From Albugo candida (lineage: Eukaryota; Oomycota; Peronosporomycetes; Albuginales; Albuginaceae), in assembly GCA_905220665.1 (NCBI GenBank), contig CAJNAR010000152.1:806001-870000 (forward strand): DNA of 64,000 nt. The letters are read 5' to 3'. Below the pieces are notes generated by a model. It searched no databases and was not told where the DNA came from. It saw only the letters and a program-made list of their open reading frames with translations. Every line of letters starts with the position of its first letter. Within the stretch, counting starts at the first letter, position 1. The position numbers were made by a program, and so were the translations under genes. Shown piece by piece: positions 12,716 to 24,573 of this stretch.

Positions 12716-12933
12716 CGATAAAATCGCCGAATCGTTATGAACTTGGAAATTCAAGAGTATCTGCTGCAATAATATACACCCCACACTCACTGTACTTTGC
12801 AATATCTAACAGCATGAAAAATCGCAATGTGTATGCGCTTATTAATAGAAATAGAATTCGCGTTTTACGTTGTTTTTCGAGTGGTTTCTGAGCGTAACTC
12901 GAAAACTTGAGCTTTGACATACTACAGCGAGCG

Positions 12934-15900
12934 ATGGAATCGAAGTTAGTTGCCGAATCATTATCCAATGTAAACGTATGCATACGCATTCGTCCACCAA
13001 CCTTTCGTGAGAAGCACCAGCTGCTGAAAAGCTGCATTCGCCTATCCAATCCTCATAAGCAAAGTATCGACTTGAAATTATCTTCGGAGCCTTCCTACAC
13101 ACAGATTACCGTGGGGAAAGATCGGACCTTTACATTCGATACGATTCTGGGCGCTCAAAGTACTCAGCAAGTGAGTCGCCCATTGTATGCTGTTTCACTC
13201 GCTGATATTCGATTGTTGAGAAGGATGTGTACTCTTGCGTCCAGCCGCTTGTCAAAAGCTTTCTCGAAGTAGTCCTGCAAGAATCCTACAATGTGTCAGC
13301 TGTTCTTACTTGCTGTTCTATCAGGGATACAATGCTACTGTCCTGGCGTACGGTCAAACAGGAACGGGAAAGACCTTTACAATGGCTGGGGCAGGATCCA
13401 GTGCACCTGAAAGTAGCTCACTCACAGCCCAGCACGGCATTATTCCTCGTGTAGGTAGCTCTTAACGTATGCTTTGATTTGAATTCCTTCGATTGAGCTT
13501 TTATACTCTCAGATCATCCATCGCGTCTTCGATACGATGCATGCGAAAAGCCCAGGCATCGAGTTTCGTCTGGCTGTGGAATACATAGAAATATATAATG
13601 AAGAATTGCGTGATCTCTTGCACCCTGATACCGCTCCCAAGGTACTTCTCATGGCTACATGCAACCAAACGGCTTCAGGAGCGCTTCTTGTTTCTTAGTT
13701 TGCATTTGTATGCTTAGCAAATCAACATTCGCGAAGACGTGGATGGGAAGATCGTTGTAGCTGGCGTCAAGTCGGAACATGTGGCAACAAAAGAGGATGT
13801 ACTTCGGTATTTTTTGATCGGGAGCGCGTCTCGATCCACAGGAAGCACGCTAATGAACGACCAGTCTAGTCGTTCACACGCGATATTTAGCTTGATTTTA
13901 CATCAACGTCAAAGCAAAAGTAGAGAGTGTAAAGCTTCCAAGTTTCATCTCGTTGATTTGGCTGGATCTGAGCGTGCAAAACGTACTGGAGCCGTCGCCA
14001 ATCGGCTTAAAGAGCTCGTCTGTATCAATCAAGGTTTACTTGCGTTGGGTAATGTGATCAGTGCGCTGGGCGATGAGAGAAAGTTCCGGGTACAATCTCA
14101 AGGAATCCACGTTGTCACTGGGCACATTCCGTATCGTGATTCAAAACTCACTCGAATGCTACAAGATAGTCTCGGAGGTAATTCAAAAACACTTATGATT
14201 GCATGTGTCAGCCCATCAGCTCGCAATTTCGAGGAGACTTTAAACACACTTAAATATGCAAATCGAGCAAAGAACATTCGCAATCGACCAATTCTCAATC
14301 AGGAGTCTTTACATCACAGTCTTTTGGACACCCACGAAGATGTCACGAAGATGAAAGATGAGATCGCAGGCTTGCAATTGAAACTCAAACATGCTACAAA
14401 TGATTCCGTCTCGACCCGGCGACCTGATAATACCAAAAGCCAAAAGGAAGCTTCCACTAGATGGAAGATAAAGTACAAACAGCTCAATGATGGTTATCAT
14501 TGTGCGTTGGAAAGTATTGAAAGTATGCGCTCGTATTCTGTTGAGGCTGCGACAGCTTTGGTATCGATGGAGAAATACATTATGCCTTTGGGAAGGGCGG
14601 TACAAAAAAGTCTGAACGAGGTCGTAATGCTAATGAATAGCGCCATCCAAGTCGCAAATATAACAACACGCGGAGCATTACCCTCAGTGGAGAGCTCTAC
14701 AGATCAAACGGAAAAGGAAGTCACTACTTTGGTCACTGCGTCGATTGACCGAGAAAGCTTTGAACGAATTAAAAAAGAGCTTCATACCGCCAAATCGGAT
14801 CTACAGCGTGACGAACAGATTTTTGAATTGAAAAATGAGGAGATTAAAAAATTACAAGAAAAGCTGAACGACACCAACACAGCTAACAAAGCTTTGGGAG
14901 AACGTATTCAAAAGCTGGAGCAAAGCGGTCAGCTTTGGGTGAATCCAAAATTCAGGGACCCGAACGACGACAATACACAACTCAATGCTCGTAGTTGCAA
15001 TCTCATTGATAGCGACGCAATAAGTAGCACGAATCGTTCCAATAATTGTTCATCACGAGGTCTTTTCTCAGCTCGAGTCGGTTCCAGTTCTAGCTCCGTT
15101 AGCGAGGAAGATCGCGTTTTGACGGGTCAGGAAGCTCATGTGGATATCCAAGAACTGAATTTTGCAGCACGTGCTTCGACAGCTCGAAAGTATATCAAAT
15201 CTTCTCCGGGTTTTGGCACCATTGTGCTCAAGTCATCAGCAAATTTGCATGAAAAAGTGTTGGAATTGGAAGTATCAAATCAGCGGCTACGAACTAAACT
15301 GAATAACTTGCAAGCTCAACAAGACAAATTTCTTCGAGAACAAGAGGAGACAACTAGAGGATGGCAGCTTGAGCAAGAGCATTTGTCTGAGCATGCTAGG
15401 GAAGCTGATCGGATGCTTCATGCAGTTCGTATTGAGAATGCTGCATTGCGAAGCATGCGGAGCAGCGCCACTCTGACCGATAGTCGCTCAAGATTGGATA
15501 AGAATGCACAAAGTCGAGAGCTTGCTTCCAACCCAGCGCATGCAGAGGCGCATATTGACAGTGGTGAACACAGAGAAGTTAGCACTCAGGATGACAAGCT
15601 CGAAGGACAACCAGAGGAGTCGGCGATCTTGGAGCTATATGATACTTGTTTGGAGCAGTTGATGATTCTACAGTTGGCAAAGAACGATGTTTTGTCGTTG
15701 CTCAAAGAGAAGAAGAAAACAGAAGGACACAAACAGCTAGCTTCAAGCCGTAAGAGCGCTTTGGAATTGCAGAATCTACGTAAAAGTCTTGTTTTAAGGC
15801 AAAGCATCACTGAGCTGGGTGCGTCCGTTTGTAATATACAGGAACAAATCCAAGTGGAACATCGAAGTCTGGAAGAGATTGCTCGTTTAACAAAGCTCAA

Positions 15901-16870
15901 GGCTCGTGCAGAGCGCAAATTAGAGCAACTGAAGCTACAAGAGCAGGGAAATAACTTTTTGAATGAATTGGAGAGGCAAGAACTAGGAGATCTTGAGGAA
16001 TTGATCGATGATTTAAGCTCTCATATTGCGTTCCAAGACGCTGAACTAAGTAATGCCCGAAAAGCGTTGGCTGACATGGAGAATGAAGCAAACGCTCAAG
16101 ATGTCAAAACTATTGAAGCGATGGTGGTTGCGCTTTGCACAAAGCTCGGCGCGCATCAAAACAAAGCGATAGCGACATTCATTCGACGAAGCTTGGAGGA
16201 TATTTTACATCTCCGAATGAAATTGAATTCCAGCGTCAATCAGAATAAGACATTGGCACAAGCAGTTCGAGAACGGGATACGGTGATCGATCAGCTTGAT
16301 AATGGCTTGCAAGCTGCACGCAAAGAATTTGATCGACGCCTAGAGTTACAAATGGAAGAGATTCACGCACTGAAATTTCAAATTTCAGCTTCTGAAGAGA
16401 AAATGAAGCAAGTACGTTCAAGTCGGGGAGCTTCCATATCAAGTGATTCAATAGTGCCTTTCGATACGAAAGATAAAGATGCTTACATCGCGGATTTGGA
16501 AAATCATGTCGTGTTCTTCAAGATAAAGGCAAAGGAATTGCAGGATCAGCTGCGTGCATGGATTCAGACTGGCACAAGTACGCTCTCTTCGAAAAGCGTA
16601 ACGCTATCCGAGTCGAACCACAGCCACTTCGATGAGGACGATGTACGGGAAGAGAGGCACGAACGATATTTGAAGCGAATCAATCAATTGGAACAAGTGA
16701 ATGAGGGTTTGATGAAGGATTTGGCCACTGCCAGAATTCTTTTGCAAAGTCGGTCGATTCCTGCTTCAGATTCTGTCACAAGTTTGAGCAAAGTTGCACC
16801 AGTGATTCGTGTGATGCGAAGCGAATTGCGGGAAATCAAACCGCGACCACACAGCCAACCGTGTGCATAG
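12934..16870 (+). CDS. Kinesin-4 family motor (KIF4/KIF21-like)
   Basis: Five exons (12934..13170, 13224..13268, 13325..13450, 13513..13641, 13718..16870) give 1229 residues. The motor domain is N-terminal: [12 protein letters not shown]-loop [16 protein letters not shown] (about residue 104), switch [14 protein letters not shown], switch [16 protein letters not shown], then [19 protein letters not shown], the phrase that marks kinesin-4 motors, and [20 protein letters not shown]. After the motor (about residue 400) come long coiled-coil stretches with heptads of Leu and charged residues, a Ser-rich break near residues 720-770, and no WD40 tail such as KIF21 has. Kinesin-4 motors are plus-end directed regulators of microtubule length acting in spindles, phragmoplasts and cilia. 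The start is the ATG just before [11 protein letters not shown]; a longer reading would use a non-ATG codon. Confidence 0.93.
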
Positions 16871-17123
16871 TGCGTCGCTGCTACTAATAGGCGCAACTGA
16901 TTGTACAAGTATGTTTTCTTCGGTATCAAATAGTTCCGTTCTTTCAACCATGGAACCGAGTGTTTACGCAGAGATGATTGCACATTGTCCTGAATAGTCA
17001 ATATCCATCCATTTCCATTGTTTATAATCACAAGGCAGTGCCTCGATACTATTTTAGCACAACAGGTGCAACTATCACAAAATGCCTTCTCTGACTGCCA
17101 ACCTTTTGATTGTTAGAATACTG

Positions 17124-18329
17124 TCATGACATTGATTCGAATAGATCCCTATCCTTTTTGGCCTCCCGATTGTGAAACTTTTTCAAGCATCTTGTCCTAA
17201 TTCGAGGAAGCTTTTGACGTAAAGCTATCCATTCCTCGTCCACAATTGCGACAAACGCTTTTATGTCATTCAATCCATTGGTGCATTTCTTCAGCACTTC
17301 AAAAATCTCATGGTACTTGATTTTTCGACTCATCACAGCATCCTGGTTCATTCGTAGTATGGCGATTGCAATCGCATAAATAACGTCAGCTCCCTCTGCC
17401 ATGATTATGTCCAGAATACGACATGTTGTCTCTGGTGGAAAATCGGTACAAAATAAAGGAAGAAACCAATTTCTCGTGATCATGAATCCAACATGGGTCG
17501 CACCAATTGATCTGAAGTGTTCTGACATTGCGGGTAGACGTTTCTGCATGCTATCCTCAATAATGAGACCGCTGATCTGAAGCCCTTCAACACCGGCTTG
17601 ATAGTGATCATTGAAAAAATCACAGCAAATAATCTTCAGCAGTGAGAAAGCCGTCATTTCAACTTGATTAGCGCACACAATTGCGTTTTCGGCGGAATCT
17701 TGCGCCGCTGATGCTTCGTAAGTAATGGACAATAAACGTCCAGCAATATGAGCCATTGCCGACATATAGCTGTTACTATTGGGGTACGTCGAATAAGCGA
17801 TGAGGACTCGTTCTAACGAAACTTGACCATTTTCAGTGTTCACCCAGGAATCGTCGCCTGGAAATCGTTGCTGCGAGTCATTCAAAATCTGATCCCTGGT
17901 TTTCTGATAAATTTTCGCTTCTGCTTTCGTTCTGATAGATGGAAAATAAAAAGCGCTGAGCGGTTCACACTCATCTTCACCTACACATGCGGTGGATTTG
18001 CTCATCATGATGAAGTTGTTGTAAGGAAACTCTGTAAGCCTTCTTGACTCATGACCGCGTGCTAGAGTGCGCTCTTTTGCATTGAGCATGTTCCGCGCTG
18101 AGCCAATATACGCTTCCACGCGCTCCATTCCTGAAAGTCCGCTCTCTTTCCATCCCCCCATATTCAATCGTGTATAGGTCGAGTCTGGAATAATTTTCCT
18201 TCTTGCTTTGGTATCGATCGCGTCGCTAATATCGGATGATCCACCGTAACAAGACATCACCAAATGCTCCGCCTTGCCAAAAAATCGCTTGAAAGATTTT
18301 TGCATGTCAAAGAAAACTCGTGCATTCAT
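17124..18329 (-). CDS. TBC (Rab-GAP) domain protein with degenerate catalytic fingers
   Basis: A single exon of 401 residues. The second half follows the TBC fold: a region equal to the IxxDxxR motif (ILNDSQQRFPGDD), ARGRLLSI-type helix, EMTAFSLLKIICCDFFNDHY, LPAMSEHFRSIGATHVGFM, NWFLPLFCTDFPPETTCRILD and MAEGADVIYAIAIAILRM. TBC domains speed GTP hydrolysis by Rab GTPases through an arginine finger and a glutamine finger. Here the arginine position reads Q and the YxQ motif is replaced by NSYMSAM, so the protein probably binds Rabs without GAP activity (inference). The first 180 residues have no domain I recognise. It lies tail-to-tail with the kinesin gene, 253 bases apart. Confidence 0.75.
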   Translation of the reverse strand: MNARVFFDMQKSFKRFFGKAEHLVMSCYGGSSDISDAIDTKARRKIIPDSTYTRLNMGGWKESGLSGMERVEAYIGSARNMLNAKERTLARGHESRRLTEFPYNNFIMMSKSTACVGEDECEPLSAFYFPSIRTKAEAKIYQKTRDQILNDSQQRFPGDDSWVNTENGQVSLERVLIAYSTYPNSNSYMSAMAHIAGRLLSITYEASAAQDSAENAIVCANQVEMTAFSLLKIICCDFFNDHYQAGVEGLQISGLIIEDSMQKRLPAMSEHFRSIGATHVGFMITRNWFLPLFCTDFPPETTCRILDIIMAEGADVIYAIAIAILRMNQDAVMSRKIKYHEIFEVLKKCTNGLNDIKAFVAIVDEEWIALRQKLPRIRTRCLKKFHNREAKKDRDLFESMS

Positions 18330-18680
18330 CTTTCTGTTTGAAAGTGATCATGCACGAATCAACAGATTTTGTGAAAGTAGCGGATTTGTCGAATTCCATC
18401 ACATGGCGTCAGAGACTTGCAAGACTTGAAAGGTTTCGACACGTCCTTTAGAAAGAGCTGTTCGTTCCATCCGCCTCCCTCACATTTCATTAGCAGAAAA
18501 ATGGAAGCAGGAAAGTGATCGTGCAGCTAGCGTCCTTTCTCGAAAGATGTCTCGCGTTGATATTCCTTTGCAAAAATTATATATTCAACGATTTTATTCG
18601 TTTTTTTCGAATGAGTCTTCATCACTTTGAAAGGGTGGTCACAATTCCTTGATAGTGCAAACGGAAGAGCACTGTAGGAT
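18330..18680. other. Intergenic region between divergent TBC and TLC genes
   Basis: This 350-base stretch holds no ORF or RNA gene that I can support. It separates two divergent start codons and so probably contains both promoters; I see no recognisable core element beyond AT-rich runs. Confidence 0.5.
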
Positions 18681-19701
18681 ATGAACGATGCGTTTGTGTC
18701 CATGACTGCGATCATTCTAGCAATATGCGCATTTGCATTGGTGTTCTACTGTGTGGCGCAAATATCTTGGTATTACATGGAAACGTATCGTAACTTTTCG
18801 ATTCAAGAGCAAAAAGATTGGTGTGCGCGGTATGTGAGACCAATTTTATTGTTATTATAATGGATCTTGATACCTCAATATTTGAAGAATCAATTCTACG
18901 TTGCATGCTTGCCTTATCGTTCCGTGTATGCTTTTTGCATTTTTCCATCAACGATGGGACGCAGAGTACATGCCGCTGAGAAGCACACGAATCTCAAACA
19001 TATTTTTCGCTATAAGTATAGCGCTCGAAACTTTCCAATTTTCATTTTGATCATTCTTTTTGTCACTTAGGTTGCGGATACTTTATCTTTGATTTGAGTA
19101 TATTACTTCGATGGAAAATGACTTTATGGAAAGTCTTTGTAGCACATCATCTTATTGCAATGTATGCAAGACCAAACATAGAGGCACAAAATCTGAAAAA
19201 TATGGTTGTATCCATAGGTTTCCATATTTGGTCTACTTGTTCTCGAACAACTGCGACATAGATTTGTACTTGCTCACCTTGTTTCTCTTGGTTGAATTTG
19301 CCGTTGTACCGCTGAACATCACCACAATTTTAGAGAAACTCAGTTATGAAGGGTCTATGCTGCATACGTGCAGCTTCTATGCAACTTATACGGCTTGGTT
19401 TTTATCTCGCGTGCTGCTCCCATCATACAATATGTACATACTCTGGGACGTCGTGCTATTAGGAAGAAGAGAAGTCAACTTTTGCATCCTACCGGCGGCA
19501 GTATGTGGTCATCTGATTTCAGCATTTTGCATTGGTGTTTTTTTCTTCGTATGGACACCGGAAGTTATAAAAAAATGCAGAAAGAGTGCACGTGGTCCGA
19601 ATGCAATGGTGCATCTTAGTGAGTCACCCAAAGTGCTATCTGCCAGCGAACTATCGAGCTATGGAACTATACCCGAAGCTCTGGATAAGATCCTCGTATG
19701 A
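18681..19701 (+). CDS. TLC-domain multi-pass membrane protein
   Basis: Four exons (18681..18829, 18888..19015, 19071..19217, 19262..19701) join in frame to 287 residues. Hydrophobic segments alternate through the protein: AIILAICAFALVFYCVAQISW, HACLIVPCMLFAFF, CGYFIFDLSILL, LYLLTLFLLVEFAVVPLNI, the LPAAVCGHLISAFCIGVFFFVW end. The pattern RINSTLHACL, GYFIFDL, VFVAHHLIAMYA and the late VEFAVVPLN matches the TLC (TRAM/LAG1/CLN8) fold of the TMEM56/TLCD4 kind. It lacks the double-histidine ceramide synthase context beyond the AHH pair, so a lipid-sensing or membrane-fluidity role is more likely than ceramide synthesis (inference). The tail after residue 250 is basic and cytosolic-looking. Confidence 0.8.
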
Positions 19702-20089
19702 TCCTAGAATCCATTCACTGAATGACATCATGACCAATCCAATCGTTAGTCGAAACGACACAATTCGTTCACCGTCTTTTATCTTAATATTACAATGTCA
19801 ATAGAATGATACACCTTGTGCATAGAGTGTTTTTTCATTCATCGCAACTTAGGACAATTTACATCGTCTTTCCTCCGCGATGTTGGCATCAAAAACCCTG
19901 CTCAGATAATCGCTTCACTCTGAGTTTGATGAAATACCTCACTAATGAGATTCCCGATTGCTGGGTGCATGCAATTACCTCTCCTCTTCTGCATGCAGTT
20001 AAAAACAAAAGTCTCGCAGAATTTTAAAGCGGTGCGTCTGTTCCTGTTCGGTCATCACCACACCCCAATTTTGCAATTCTTATCCAACG
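19702..20089. other. Intergenic region, nothing recognised
   Basis: About 390 bases between two genes on the same strand. A 73-codon ORF inside shows no protein-like composition or family motif. It presumably holds the terminator of the TLC gene and the promoter of the next gene. Confidence 0.5.
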
Positions 20090-23000
20090 ATGCAGCATGA
20101 CTGGATCAATAGTCGATACAGCGAGAAGCGACATGAAAAACTTCGGTCACTCTGCACACAATTAGCACTCGATGGAATTCTGGTCATAGGAGGTATCGAT
20201 AGTCTCTACTCGAACACTTCGCAGGCTTTACTCAAATATCTTTTCCTCGAGACATGTGGTCGTGAGCTACTTGGAACGCAAATGATACCAGAGTCATATG
20301 AGCAGATAGAAAATGTCGTTTTGTTTATCACTCCGAGCCAAACTTTTATCTATTACATGATAAAAAGTGACTCAGACAATACGATATTGCGTACCATATC
20401 GCAATGGCAGCACGTGGTAGAGTACGTCGTAAGAGAGTGCATGGATACCGAGGAGCAAGAGGGTAGAAAAATATTTGGTTTTAGGCACATGCTTCACTCT
20501 ATGGATGACAAGAAGCGCCGTATTGGCATACCATTTGAATCGAATTGTAATGATACTGTTCACGCGATTGAGAAATGGCCACTGATACAGTCGTTTGCTC
20601 AAGAAAATATTGATGTCGGACAGCAAGAGAAAGGATTCTTCACCAGATACTTTGATGTGATCGATATATGCTCGCATATCTACAAGCTATTTTCCCTAGT
20701 GGATGATCATCATGCCAATAATGTTTACCGAAATGTGGAGCCACTACTTTATCACCAGTTCAGTCAGCTCATTATTAAGCTTGATGGATCGGTGGGCGGA
20801 GAAGCAATGTCGGAAGCTGCAATGGCCGAGGATTTGCTGGTCTTTTACGAATTCGGAAGCTTGAATAATACTGACTATGAGTTACCAAAGGATCGAGGAT
20901 GTCGGGTACTATTTGGTAGTCGTTCCGGTGATCTACACTCAAAAAGCTCTCCTGATGTATACCTTGATACGGTGGGGCCAGATAAAGACATTCCGGCTAC
21001 ACATTTCGTAGTTGAAATCGAAGATCCATCGTCAGGTGTTCGATTCTGCCGTACTTATTTTGCGTCTACTGGGAAAACCTGTCAACGACTTGATCACTCA
21101 AAGCTCATGTCAGGTTCTCGTAGCTCTTTCATAAATAATTGCATCAAGGAAGCGCAATCCAACACGTCATTATTGATTTTCTACTATCATATGCTTGTAC
21201 AAGCTTATGAGGCAGGATGCAAGTCGTTTTTAAAGTCTTTGAAGGCTATGTCTCCCATTTCTCAATGTCACCTGGACGCCAAAGATGCGGCATTCAAGGT
21301 GATGCGCCTTAATAAATCAGATATTCCAATGCCGATCCAAGAAATCTTGGAGTATCAGCTAGTGTGGAACGTATACGGTCTGGACGCGAACGGGAAGAGC
21401 AGAGAGATCGAGGAAATAAGGGTAAATTCAGAGTGGATCATGCTCTATCTCTCCTTAGGACTTCATCATATTCCAAGGTATGATTCCCGGAGTATATGAA
21501 TGGCTAAAATATTAATCTATTCTCCTTTTAGCTGTCAAGAAACGAAATCCTTGGGTTCTCTTATCGTCGGTGACACCTTCTTAGTCCTAAATAGATCATC
21601 GAAGGTCACAAGACTAAATGTGACACAGACGTTCTCCTATTTCTCGTCTTGGATTTTAAGTAATCACGAGTGGAAAGATTCAACGGTATTAGAAGATAGT
21701 CTTAGCTCTGACTTAACTCTTCGGATCTCCGATGTGCTTCTTGGAGCGAAAGTAAGCGTGGATGATTTGCTGATAACGCACGAAGAATCACCAAATGTGT
21801 CATCACAAGAGCCTGTCCCACAATCACTCGGGTCACTTTCCTCCCTTCAATGGATTCCGCACGTAACACTGCTGATAGATACAAATGCTGACCCTGTATG
21901 GCACGGTCAGATGTGTCTGCTTTCGGAAGGATTCGCGTTCAAATCCTCTCACTTTTGTCTGTTTTGGATTTCTTTTTCGAAAGATGTCAGGCATTGCAAG
22001 CTATTCAAGACCCCACATGAAGATCTGTCTGTTTTGGTGCTGAGCTTGAATCCTAAAAACCCAATCAGCGAAGTATTTCCGTTCGAGTTGAATGAACCCT
22101 TCCAGCTTGGTATCCCTGTGCTTGCTCAATCAAGATTTCAGAAATTCATCGTGAGGGCTTTGGAGTGCTGGAAAAGCGCCGCACGTGCGCATGATATACC
22201 ATTCGAGCGAGTAGACGGAGATACTATACGAGCTTCGATATTCACCTCGATGGCAGACTTGGGCCATGAAGCACACGAAATGAGCCCGAGTATTCAGTCT
22301 GGTGGGAAAAAATGGTATACCGTTCAGAAAGGGAATCGTTTGATCGATTACACTCAGGCAGAGAGTATAAGAAAGATTTTCCCCAACTTTACAAAACCCC
22401 ACATTTCTTTGAGAAAAACTACTATCAATTCGAAGCTGGCAGCAGAAATATCTATTATTGTTGTAATTGGACTACCAGGAAGTGGTTGTACTAGTGTGGC
22501 GGGTCAAATTTGTGAGATGGGATCAGACAATACATACTGGACGCATATTGATATTGACATACGAGATCTTAGTCGTCGAGAGCAGCATCCGACCAGTTCT
22601 TCTCTGCAGACTTTGATTCAAAAACGGCTGGATCATGCATTGAAGTCCGACAAAGAAGAAGCAGAGCCGCAGAAGCGTCGGAAGATTCTGCTGAGTATGA
22701 CGGGATATTTGGATGTCGTTTGCCTTTGCGGCTGTCTCAAGCGATCTATTGATGAACTTTCGTCGAAAGTCTGTCTTCAGCTGGGTGCTGTCATTACATG
22801 TGTGAACCTTCACAACTTGTATCGACCTGATCCCACAAAAGCAGATTCTCCACTTCCTTATTTGATGGATCAACTGTCAGCCGGTTTTACAACAGGAATA
22901 GTGGTAGTACATGCGTTAGAGGCTCAGGGAGACTTGGTTATGTTCCGCAATCGAGTCAATATGTGTAATCCATTTGCAGAAGTGCATCTGATCCCTTACA

Positions 23001-23883
23001 ATGCCTTCCAAAGCTCTGTAGCATCACTTGTGAACGAGAATGCCTTTCACGCGAAACCGGTTCAACAGCTACGAGAATTATTTTATCAAGATTGGGAAAC
23101 AAAGACGTCAACCAAACCATCCAATCCTCACTTTTGTCTCGAGACAGCCAGTTTTCAGCTCAAGCCAGGCATGCAATCATCAACGTTCATCGGCATTGTT
23201 CGAGATAAACTGACTCCGTTCTCTCAGGCAAAGAAGGAAGTGCTGAGAATGAACTCCTCAGTATTTCCGGCTGGCACAGGAAAACGCGACGATTTTGCAT
23301 CGAGTGCGTACTACTTTCATCGTTCATGTTGGTGTGTGGAAGGAACACTCTTCTTCTCTGATGATTCTTCATCGTTGAAACGATTTGTTTCGACCGGAAC
23401 GTATTATAGTCTTATCGACGTGCATTCAGAGAAACAACACCTGGATGAGCGTCCAAGAATCAGTATCACAGCTCCGAGTTCATTATTGCCAGAAGAAGAT
23501 GCTTTGCATGAATTATTGGCGAGTTGTTATCATTTAAAGGAAGAGAGCATGCCAACGTATAGAGATCGCTCCTCAATAACACTCGAAGAAAAGAGAGCCT
23601 TGCAGACAGAACATGTAAGCTTATTATCTGGGTGATTCAGTCATGCTTTTGACCGCTTTCGTTTCCAACATAATAGGCTCTCGATCCCCTTCCTCATGAC
23701 TTCATGTATGACGGCCAATTTTACGTCAATTTTTCTGGAGAACGACTAGCATTCCATCCTCAAATGGACCAAATCATTGAAGAATATCTTGCCGTGGAAA
23801 ATGAGAAGACACGGGAAGAAGTCTCTAAGTTCGCTCAGATGAAAAAGGAAAGTCGTAGCAACATCAAAAGATTCGTACCGTGA
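20090..23883 (+). CDS. DNAAF9 (C20orf194/Shulin)-like dynein arm assembly protein
   Basis: Three exons (20090..21477, 21532..23614, 23677..23883) give 1225 residues, near the length of human DNAAF9 (about 1180). The N-terminus has LALDGILVIGGIDSLYS, followed by AMAEDLLVFYEFGSLN and CRVLFGSRSGD, which I recognise as the C20orf194 pattern. The C-terminus has HDFMYDGQFYVNFSGER. A P-loop-like site lies near residue 775 (VIGLPGSGCTSVAG), where the Walker A lysine is Cys. In Tetrahymena, Shulin binds outer-arm dynein in the cytoplasm and holds it closed during delivery to cilia. The gene therefore fits an organism with motile flagella (zoospores). I am fairly but not fully sure of the family assignment. 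Confidence 0.72.
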
Positions 23884-24060
23884 CCGTATCTTGAAACTTT
23901 TTTGCTATGCCGCACTCAAGCAAGGTTTCTTCTTCAAGTGCTTGGGGTAATGACCGAGGCTAAATATAAATTCCTTCCTGTTGTATATCTTATCCAGGCG
24001 ATGTGTACGCTAAAGCTCTGCACAATCAAGATAATAAACAGCGAAGAAGGAGCTTTCACT

Positions 24061-24347
24061 ATGGCGTCAAGTGTTAAACGAAAGGAGGAGAAAACTGGTT
24101 TACAAAATAAAAGGAATGAAGGCCTGCCTGTTTATTTAGAGCCATTAGAGCACACACCAAAAGCAGAAAACGACATTGAAGTGCTCCCTTTGTCAAAGGT
24201 AAATCGGACACATATATTTACACATCACGCATCCATATTTATGTTCTGTCTTAGCACCCCAAGTATCATCGTGAATCGTCAAGGTACTTTAAGACTAGAC
24301 CGGTTTTTCTACAAAGCCTTGGACCAACGCCTCAATTCGTTGAATAA
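24061..24347 (+). CDS. Small unknown two-exon gene
   Basis: Exons 24061..24198 and 24255..24347, with a GT/AG intron of 56 nt, give a basic, hydrophilic 76-residue protein (starts MASSVKRKEEKTG, ends LGPTPQFVE) with no recognised motif. Just upstream (23907-24076) another short frame begins MPHSSKVSSSSAWG, has a good donor and acceptor pair (23947-23998), and continues AWGDVYAKALHNQDNK, but it stops before it can join this frame. Either the two pieces belong to one gene with a frame break near 24075, or only one of them is real. Confidence 0.35.
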
Positions 24348-24573
24348 TTTTTGGCTCGCGTGTATGTACAAGTGGATGCGGCACTCTTAATACAATGGCG
24401 TTCGCGTTTAAGCTCTAGAATTTTACCTCTTCTTTATTCCCCTTCCGAGTCGCTAAAGTCCCTACAAAGCAAACCCCCATCAGGTGTAATTGTATCAAAC
24501 TCGTGAATGCTCTCTGAAATATTTGCTTGTCCTTGAGTCGTGACAATAAATGTAACGATGATTGTCGATCCAG

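Noticed and set aside
12907..12933. Kinesin start at the TTG at 12907
   Set aside because: Not an ATG; the ATG at 12934 lies just before the conserved motor start.
12735..13102. Minus-strand ORFs of 86-104 codons across the kinesin start
   Set aside because: They overlap the strongly supported first kinesin exon in antisense and show no motif.
19806..20027. 73-codon ORF between the TLC and DNAAF9-like genes
   Set aside because: No recognisable motif and unlikely composition; treated as intergenic.
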